Assembly (NCBI GenBank): GCA_900769795.1
Contig: CAAGHZ010000009.1
Coordinates: forward strand, 1-17,932
Direction: 5' to 3'
DNA length: 17,932 nucleotides
Origin: Clostridia bacterium
GTDB taxonomy: Bacteria; Bacillota; Clostridia; Monoglobales; Monoglobaceae
Made by a program: the position numbers and the translations under genes. How positions within the stretch are numbered: position 1 is the first letter of the stretch; each line of letters starts with the position of its first letter. Positions 12,969 through 17,932 of the stretch are shown piece after piece. The notes beneath the pieces are model-generated. The model saw only the letters and a list, made by a program, of their open reading frames with translations. It had not been told where the DNA came from and searched no databases.

Positions 12969-14108
12969 ATGAGCAATTCAATTGAAAGCAAGAAACTTGG
13001 AAGACTCGGTGTTATCGGAATGAGAGGTTGTGAGGAGATTACTCAAAAGGTAAACTACTACCTCAAAAAATTTAATGAGGATATCATTGATGATGATTTT
13101 GAGACATTTGTGATCCCCATAAATTGTCCGAGATTTGGTACCGGTGAGGCAAAGGCTATGATCCTTCACTCTATCAGAACTTATGATGTATACATCATTA
13201 TGGATGCGTTTAACTATGGTGTTACATACAATATGTACGGACAGGAGAGACCCATGAGCCCTGATGACCATTATCAGGATGTAAAGCGTGTTATCTCTGC
13301 AATGGGCGGAAAGGCAAGACGTATTACCGTTATTATGCCTATGCTCTATGAGGGCCGTCAGCACAAGAGAGTATCAAGAGAGTCTCTTGACTGTGCCCTT
13401 GCCCTGCAGGAACTTGCAAACATGGGTGTTACAAATATTATTACTTTTGATGCTCATGATGCAAGAGTTCAAAACTCAATTCCTCTTTGCGGATTTGAGA
13501 ATGTCCATCCCACCTATCAGATGATTAAGGCTTGCCTTAAGTATGACAAGGAGATTATCCTTGATAAAGAAAATACAATGATTGTGTCCCCTGATGAGGG
13601 TGCAATGAGCAGATGTATGTATTATTCATCAGTTCTCGGTATGAATCTTGGTACTTTCTATAAGCGTCGCGATTATTCAACTGTTGTAAACGGCAAAAAC
13701 CCAATAGTTGCACATGAGTTCCTCGGTAACGACATCGAGGGTAAGGACATAATCGTTGTAGATGATATGATTGCATCGGGCGAGTCTATGATAGATGTTG
13801 CAAGAGAGCTTAAAGAAAGAAAGGCAAAAAAGGTTGTTGTGTTCTCTACCTTTGGTCTCTTTACCGAGGGAACAGAGAAGTTCGATAAGGCATACGAAGA
13901 AGGCCTTATTGACGCAGTGTTTACAACAAACCTTGTATATCGCAGACCTGAACTTAAAGATGCAGTGTGGTATCACGAGGTTGATATGTCAAAGTATATT
14001 GCACTTATAATCAAGCAGCTCAATGACGATGTGTCTATCAGCAATCTGCTTACACCAATTTCCAGAATCGAAAAAATACTTGAAAGATACAGAAATGATG
14101 CAGAATAA
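12969..14108 (+). CDS. prs: Ribose-phosphate diphosphokinase (PRPP synthetase), long Clostridia form
   Basis: It makes PRPP from ribose-5-phosphate and ATP for nucleotide, His, Trp and NAD synthesis. The protein is 379 aa, longer than the classical ~315. The type-I phosphoribosyltransferase PRPP loop is VVDDMIASGES (residues 263-273). The N-terminal half has the Prs-like YEGRQHKRVSRESL (127-140, equivalent to the canonical ARQD segment) and ITFDAHDARVQNSIP (158-172, equivalent to the DLHA metal/ATP region). It is a divergent subfamily, so allosteric control by ADP may differ. The start at 12969 follows GGAAAGGG; an open frame back to 12825 overlaps pncB and has no family sequence. The pncB-prs pairing suggests local PRPP supply for NAD salvage. 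Confidence 0.92.
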   Translation: MSNSIESKKLGRLGVIGMRGCEEITQKVNYYLKKFNEDIIDDDFETFVIPINCPRFGTGEAKAMILHSIRTYDVYIIMDAFNYGVTYNMYGQERPMSPDDHYQDVKRVISAMGGKARRITVIMPMLYEGRQHKRVSRESLDCALALQELANMGVTNIITFDAHDARVQNSIPLCGFENVHPTYQMIKACLKYDKEIILDKENTMIVSPDEGAMSRCMYYSSVLGMNLGTFYKRRDYSTVVNGKNPIVAHEFLGNDIEGKDIIVVDDMIASGESMIDVARELKERKAKKVVVFSTFGLFTEGTEKFDKAYEEGLIDAVFTTNLVYRRPELKDAVWYHEVDMSKYIALIIKQLNDDVSISNLLTPISRIEKILERYRNDAE

Positions 14109-15513
14109 TAAAACAAAACAGATAAGTCCTGAAGAAATCAAGAGACAATCAGAATTTATAAATAAAATACGTTCGGTCTTTGAACTCAAAGCTCAAAGAC
14201 CGAAGGCTTTTGTTGAGACTTATGGATGTCAGCAAAACTCCAGCGACAGTGAAAAAATAAAAGGTATGCTTTATGATATGGGCTTTGATTTTTGCGATAC
14301 CACAGCAGAGGCAGACTTTATTCTATACAACACCTGTGCAGTGAGAGAGAATGCAGAGATGAGAGTCTTTGGCAACATAGGTGCACTCAAAAATCTCAAA
14401 CGCAAAAAAGAGAACTTAATAATCGCAGTTTGCGGTTGTATGATGCAACAGGAGCATATTGCAAAACAAATCAAGTCAAAATATAAACACGTGGATTTGG
14501 TTTTCGGCACTCACGCCCTTTATAGATTCCCTGAACTTTTAGACGGAGTTTTGTCAGGAGGCAGAGTCTTTGATACAGAGAACGAGGAAGGCTCTGTCTT
14601 TGAGGATATAAATTATAAAAGAGACGATATTCCCCTTGCTAAAATCCCCATAATGTACGGATGCAACAACTTCTGCACCTATTGTATTGTTCCTTATGTA
14701 AGAGGAAGAGAACGCAGCAGATCGGCAGAGAGAATCCTTGATGAGGTGCGCTCGGTTGCAGAGCAGGGATACAAAGAGGTAATGCTGCTCGGGCAGAACG
14801 TAAACTCCTATGGCAATGATCTGGATGATGGTCTTAAGTTTGCCCAGTTACTTCGTGAAGTATGCAAAGTGGACGGGATAGAGAGGGTCAGATTTATGAC
14901 ATCTCATCCAAAGGATATCTCTGATGAGGTTATCCTTGCCATGGCAGAGGAAGAAAAGATATGCAATCAACTTCATTTGCCTGTTCAGTCAGGGTCAGAC
15001 CGAATACTGGGCCTTATGAATCGCAAATACACAAAGGCACAGTATATGGAGATTATAAACAAAGTAAAGGCTGCAATCCCTGATGTTGTGCTTACAACTG
15101 ATATTATTGTTGGCTTCCCCGGAGAGACCAACGAGGATTTTGAAGAAACCCTTAACATCCTTCGTGAGGTCGAGTATGATACGATATTTTCGTTTATCTA
15201 CTCAAAGAGGGTAGGAACACCTGCGGCATCTATGGAGGATTGTCTTACCGATGAGGAAAAACACAAAAACTTTGATAGAATGTTGGAAGTGCAGAACGAG
15301 ATTTCGAAGAGTAAAAATGACTCTTATGTAGGCAGCGTGCAGAGAGTTCTTGTCGAGGGCGAGAGCAAGACAAGCCCTGATACCCTGACGGGAAGAACAG
15401 AGGGTGGAAAGGTTGTAAACTTTTCGGGCGATAAAGCCTCTGTGGGTCAGATGGTTAACGTAAAAATCACCGAGAGCAGAACCTGGTCGTTGCTTGGTGA
15501 AATTGTAAAATAG
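14095..15513 (+). CDS. miaB: tRNA-2-methylthio-N6-dimethylallyladenosine synthase MiaB
   Basis: MiaB is a radical-SAM methylthiotransferase that adds a methylthio group to i6A37 of tRNAs reading UNN codons. Taking ATG 14095 gives 472 aa. The N-terminal UPF0004 domain carries the auxiliary cluster cysteines Cys45 (TYGCQQNSSDSE), Cys81 (NTCAVREN) and Cys115 (GCMMQQ). The radical-SAM cluster motif is Cys190-x3-Cys194-x2-Cys197 (GCNNFCTYC). HLPVQSGSDRILGLMNRKYT and DIIVGFPGET follow, and a C-terminal TRAM domain ends the protein (VLVEGESK through WSLLGEIVK). The start overlaps prs by 14 bases; ATG 14098 is an equal alternative, and the frame back to 14023 only overlaps prs. A 12-bp inverted repeat lies early in the gene (14172-14204). 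Confidence 0.95.
   Translation: MMQNNKTKQISPEEIKRQSEFINKIRSVFELKAQRPKAFVETYGCQQNSSDSEKIKGMLYDMGFDFCDTTAEADFILYNTCAVRENAEMRVFGNIGALKNLKRKKENLIIAVCGCMMQQEHIAKQIKSKYKHVDLVFGTHALYRFPELLDGVLSGGRVFDTENEEGSVFEDINYKRDDIPLAKIPIMYGCNNFCTYCIVPYVRGRERSRSAERILDEVRSVAEQGYKEVMLLGQNVNSYGNDLDDGLKFAQLLREVCKVDGIERVRFMTSHPKDISDEVILAMAEEEKICNQLHLPVQSGSDRILGLMNRKYTKAQYMEIINKVKAAIPDVVLTTDIIVGFPGETNEDFEETLNILREVEYDTIFSFIYSKRVGTPAASMEDCLTDEEKHKNFDRMLEVQNEISKSKNDSYVGSVQRVLVEGESKTSPDTLTGRTEGGKVVNFSGDKASVGQMVNVKITESRTWSLLGEIVK
14172..14204 (+). repeat. Perfect 12-bp inverted repeat near the start of miaB
   Basis: TTCGGTCTTTGA (14172-14183) and TCAAAGACCGAA (14193-14204) are exact reverse complements around a 9-base loop. 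The stem lies about 77 bases after the start codon, in the poorly conserved linker before the first cysteine motif, and is followed by GGCTTTTG, a weak T-run. It may slow translation, cause attenuation or be an RNase site. Confidence 0.65.
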
Positions 15514-15536
15514 AAGATATAAAAGGAGAAATAACT

Positions 15537-15935
15537 ATGTCAAGAGAACAGATATTTGAAAAGGCAAAAGAACTTGCCGACCTTATAGCATACAGCGATG
15601 AAAAGAAGGATGCACAGGAGGCAAGCCGTCTTCTTATGGAGGACGAGGAGGCTTCAAAACTGATTAGTGATTACAACGAAAAGAGAGAAGCAAAACTTGC
15701 CGAGTACAAGGACAAAGAACCTACCAAAGAAGATGTAGAGAGTATAAACGAATATCTTCAGGGTGAGTTTAACAAGATAATGGATAATCAGATTATCCAC
15801 GAATATGTAAAGGCATCAAGGGTTTTTGAGATGATGCTGACACAGATGGATAATATTATAAAGCAGGGCATAGCCGCAGACGACGGACACAGCGGATGCA
15901 GTGGCTCTTGCTCTACATGCAGCGGTTGCCACTAA
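15537..15935 (+). CDS. ricA: YlbF/YmcA-family protein, RicA-like, with C-terminal Fe-S cysteine motif
   Basis: A 132-aa all-helical Com_YlbF-family protein. In Bacillus subtilis YmcA (RicA), YlbF (RicF) and YaaT (RicT) form a complex that steers RNase Y to mRNAs and affects competence, biofilm and sporulation; it carries [4Fe-4S] clusters. Position decides between the paralogues: B. subtilis ymcA lies directly after miaB and near mutS, the same order as here. Residues 1-115 are helical and highly charged (FEKAKELADLIAYSDE, LLMEDEEASKLISDYNEKR, VKASRVFEMMLTQMDNII). The tail GCSGSCSTCSGCH holds Cys121, 125, 128 and 131; the C-x3-C-x2-C spacing matches what I recall of the RicA cluster ligands, plus one extra Cys. 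AAGGAG at 15523-15528 precedes the ATG. A second family member could be elsewhere in the genome. Confidence 0.85.
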   Translation: MSREQIFEKAKELADLIAYSDEKKDAQEASRLLMEDEEASKLISDYNEKREAKLAEYKDKEPTKEDVESINEYLQGEFNKIMDNQIIHEYVKASRVFEMMLTQMDNIIKQGIAADDGHSGCSGSCSTCSGCH

Positions 15936-15942
15936 AAATAAA

Positions 15943-15961
15943 TCTGCCCCTCTTGGGCAGA
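15943..15961 (+). promoter_or_regulatory. Hairpin A after ricA
   Basis: TCTGCCC (15943-15949) pairs with GGGCAGA (15955-15961) around a CTCTT loop. It begins 8 bases after the ricA stop. GACATAAG follows instead of a T-run, so it is not a full intrinsic terminator. It may protect the upstream mRNA end or be part of the mutS leader. Confidence 0.5.
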
Positions 15962-15987
15962 GACATAAGTTAAAGAGGAAAAAGGCG

Positions 15988-16008
15988 GAGGGGTTGACAT
16001 AACCCCTC
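15988..16008 (+). promoter_or_regulatory. Hairpin B before mutS, with alternative pairings
   Basis: GAGGGGTT (15988-15995) pairs with AACCCCTC (16001-16008) around GACAT. The sequence CCCCTCTTG occurs twice, at 15947 and 16003, so GAGGGG can pair with either copy. The second copy can also pair with AGAGG of the mutS ribosome binding site (16017-16021). This gives mutually exclusive folds, a pattern seen in translational switches, but no ligand or known RNA family is recognised. Confidence 0.45.
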
Positions 16009-16031
16009 TTGTTCTGAGAGGAGTGATACCA

Positions 16032-17932
16032 ATGACCTACAAAGAAATAGACAGAGAGAGTCTTACCACCATGATGAAGCAGTATATGCAGATTAAGGAT
16101 CAGTATCCTGATTGCATACTGATGTATCGTCTTGGTGATTTTTATGAGATGTTCTTTGATGATGCAGAGATTGCATCAAGAGTTCTTGATATCACCCTGA
16201 CAGGACGCAACTGCGGTCTTGAGGAACGTGCGCCTATGTGTGGCGTGCCATTTCATGCGGCAAACAGTTATATCTCAAAACTGGTGTTGTCAGGTCTGTC
16301 AGTTGCGGTTTGCGAGCAGACAGAGGATCCAAAGACTGCGAAAGATATAGTTGCGCGTGATGTTGTAAGGGTAATTACTCCGGGCACACTAATGGATAAC
16401 ACTGCCCTTGATTCTACAAAGAACAATTATCTTTGTTCGGTATGCTTAGACAAGGATGGAGCGGCAGTTGCGTTTGCTGATATTACGACGGGCGAGTGTG
16501 CCGCAACAGAACTCAGTGGTGGAGATTTTGAAACTCTTATCTTAAATGAGATGGTAAAATATTCACCAAGTGAAATAATAATCAACCAAGAAGGATACGA
16601 AAACACCTCTCTTGTAGAGAATATAAAAGGCAAGACAGGTGGCTTTGTAAGAAACTTTTATGATTGGGCTTTTGAAAAAGCAGAAGCGTCAAACGTTATA
16701 AAAAGTCGTTTTGGTGGGGTTGAGTCGGTTATACCCGAGGACAAACCATACAGCATCAGGGCGGTGGGAGCGCTTCTTGTTTTTCTTGAAGAAACACAAA
16801 AGACCGAGATTAAAAATATTACAGGTATTGACATAAACAGGGATGCAGAGAATATGCAACTTGATATGTATAGCCTCAGAAACCTTGAGGTCATTGAGAC
16901 TATGCGTGACAGAAACGCAAAAGGCGCTCTTTTACATACCCTGAATATGACATCTACCGCTATGGGTGCAAGACTTTTGCGCAAGAGTTTGACGGCACCT
17001 CTTTGCAATTGCGCTGCAATCACAAACCGTCATCTTGCAGTAAATGAACTTGTGGATGACCCGATAATGCGTGCCGAAATGATGGAAGCACTCAGAAATA
17101 TCCGTGATATGGAGAGGCTTATAAACCGCATTGTTTATAAAAATGCAAACTGTGGTGACCTTACGGGGCTTGCAAAATCAATTGCTCAATTACCAAATCT
17201 GCTTCAATGCCTGAAAGGGACTGCGTCCAAACTTTTAAACAGTTGTGCGCAAAAACTTGATGTTTTGGCAGATGTAAGGGCACTGATAGAAAACACAATT
17301 GAAGAAGAAGCACCCGCGCTTTTGCGTAACGGTGGACTGATAAAGAGGGGCGCAAATCCTGAACTTGACCGCCTTGCTGACCTTGTTGAAAACGGACAGG
17401 CGGTGCTTCACGGTATAGTGGAAAAAGAAAAAGAGAAAACCGGAATAAAAATCATGAAACTTGGCTTTAACAAGGTTTTCGGATACTATATGGAAGTCAG
17501 CAACTCGTATAAAGAGCTTGTGCCTGACTATTTTATGAGAAAACAAACCCTGACAAATGGGGAAAGATATATAACGCCTGAACTTAAAGAACTTGAAGAA
17601 GAAATACTCTCAGCCGGAGAGAAAAAGATTGAACTTGAGTATGAACTTTTCTGCCAGATAAGAGAAAAGGTTGCAGAGTCGTTCGAGAGGGTGTGCAAGG
17701 CGGCAGAAATCGTTGCTGTTGTGGATATGATTTGCTCTTTTGCGGCGGTGGCGGAGCGCAACGGTTATACAATGCCGACGGTCAATATGTCTGACAGAAT
17801 AATTATAAAAAATGGCAGACACCCCGTTGTAGAAAAACTTGTCAGAGGTGGAAACTTTATTGCAAACGATACAGTACTTGATAACAGAGAAAATCAGATT
17901 TCCATTATAACAGGGCCTAATATGGCAGGTAA
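16032..17932 (+). CDS. mutS: DNA mismatch repair protein MutS, 3' end outside window
   Basis: MutS recognises mismatches and small loops in DNA and recruits MutL using ATP. The frame is open from ATG 16032 to the window end (633 full codons of about 860-880). The mismatch-reading motif GDFYEMF (residues 35-41) has Phe37 and Glu39, equal to E. coli F36 and E38. It is followed by LDITLTGRN and APMCGVPFHAA. The connector domain, the lever helices (DMYSLRNLEVIETMRDRN, then STAMGARLLRKSLTAPL), and the clamp with FNKVFGYYMEVSNS are all present. RHPVVEKLV opens the ATPase domain, and the sequence ends inside Walker A at TGPNMAG. AGGAG at 16019-16023 has an 8-base gap to the ATG. It follows ricA as in Bacillus, separated by a 96-base leader with two hairpins. 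Confidence 0.97.
   Translation, partial: MTYKEIDRESLTTMMKQYMQIKDQYPDCILMYRLGDFYEMFFDDAEIASRVLDITLTGRNCGLEERAPMCGVPFHAANSYISKLVLSGLSVAVCEQTEDPKTAKDIVARDVVRVITPGTLMDNTALDSTKNNYLCSVCLDKDGAAVAFADITTGECAATELSGGDFETLILNEMVKYSPSEIIINQEGYENTSLVENIKGKTGGFVRNFYDWAFEKAEASNVIKSRFGGVESVIPEDKPYSIRAVGALLVFLEETQKTEIKNITGIDINRDAENMQLDMYSLRNLEVIETMRDRNAKGALLHTLNMTSTAMGARLLRKSLTAPLCNCAAITNRHLAVNELVDDPIMRAEMMEALRNIRDMERLINRIVYKNANCGDLTGLAKSIAQLPNLLQCLKGTASKLLNSCAQKLDVLADVRALIENTIEEEAPALLRNGGLIKRGANPELDRLADLVENGQAVLHGIVEKEKEKTGIKIMKLGFNKVFGYYMEVSNSYKELVPDYFMRKQTLTNGERYITPELKELEEEILSAGEKKIELEYELFCQIREKVAESFERVCKAAEIVAVVDMICSFAAVAERNGYTMPTVNMSDRIIIKNGRHPVVEKLVRGGNFIANDTVLDNRENQISIITGPNMAG

Noticed and set aside
14023..14094. 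N-terminal extension of miaB into prs
   Set aside because: It overlaps conserved prs coding sequence, lacks a ribosome binding site, and adds no MiaB motif.
15994..15999. TTGACA before mutS as a -35 box
   Set aside because: No -10-like sequence lies 15-19 bases downstream, and the bases are part of hairpin B.

Overview
The window reads as chromosomal DNA of a low-to-mid-GC Gram-positive anaerobe of the class Clostridia. The evidence is the gene order murB-rapZ-yvcK(glmR)-whiA-dnaE, the order miaB-ricA-mutS, strong AGGAGG-type ribosome binding sites, and sigma-A promoters. I cannot assign a genus. All function calls rest on reading the protein sequences; no database search was run.

Layout. 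(1) Bases 1-8274, plus strand: a core operon with murB (5' end cut by the window), rapZ, yvcK/glmR, whiA, dnaE, birA and a small unrecognised one-helix membrane protein. MurB, RapZ and YvcK are all tied to UDP-GlcNAc and cell-wall precursor supply. (2) Bases 8275-10427: a compact accessory island bounded and divided by three copies of one 34-bp palindrome (8277, 9286, 10371) that also look like terminators. It holds a barnase-type RNase joined to a phage head-protein-like Cys/His motif, its barstar inhibitor, a 48-codon hydrophobic peptide gene with its own promoter, a divergent XRE regulator, and a Y1 (HUH) REP-associated transposase (RAYT). The RAYT reading frame contains two complete REP-like elements in inverted orientation. 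(3) Bases 10428-11304, minus strand: a Gx-transporter-family membrane protein and a membrane-anchored NusG-domain-II protein. (4) Bases 11305-11494: a divergent promoter region with a well-formed sigma-A promoter on each strand and a dyad near each predicted start. (5) Bases 11495-17932, plus strand: pncB (nicotinate phosphoribosyltransferase), prs (PRPP synthetase, which makes the pncB co-substrate), miaB, ricA/ymcA with a Cys-rich tail, and mutS (cut by the window end inside the Walker A motif).

How the genes work together: the flanks are housekeeping genes for wall precursors, replication, biotinylation, NAD salvage, tRNA modification, RNA processing and mismatch repair. The island is the unusual part. 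It combines a toxin-immunity pair of probable phage or polymorphic-toxin origin, a possible peptide-regulator pair, and a domesticated transposase carrying its own probable target hairpins. The most novel-looking signals are the REP pair inside the RAYT gene, the phage-motif/barnase fusion, the repeated palindrome that ends each module, and the hidden 48-aa peptide gene whose promoter -35 box can be misread as a TTG start.
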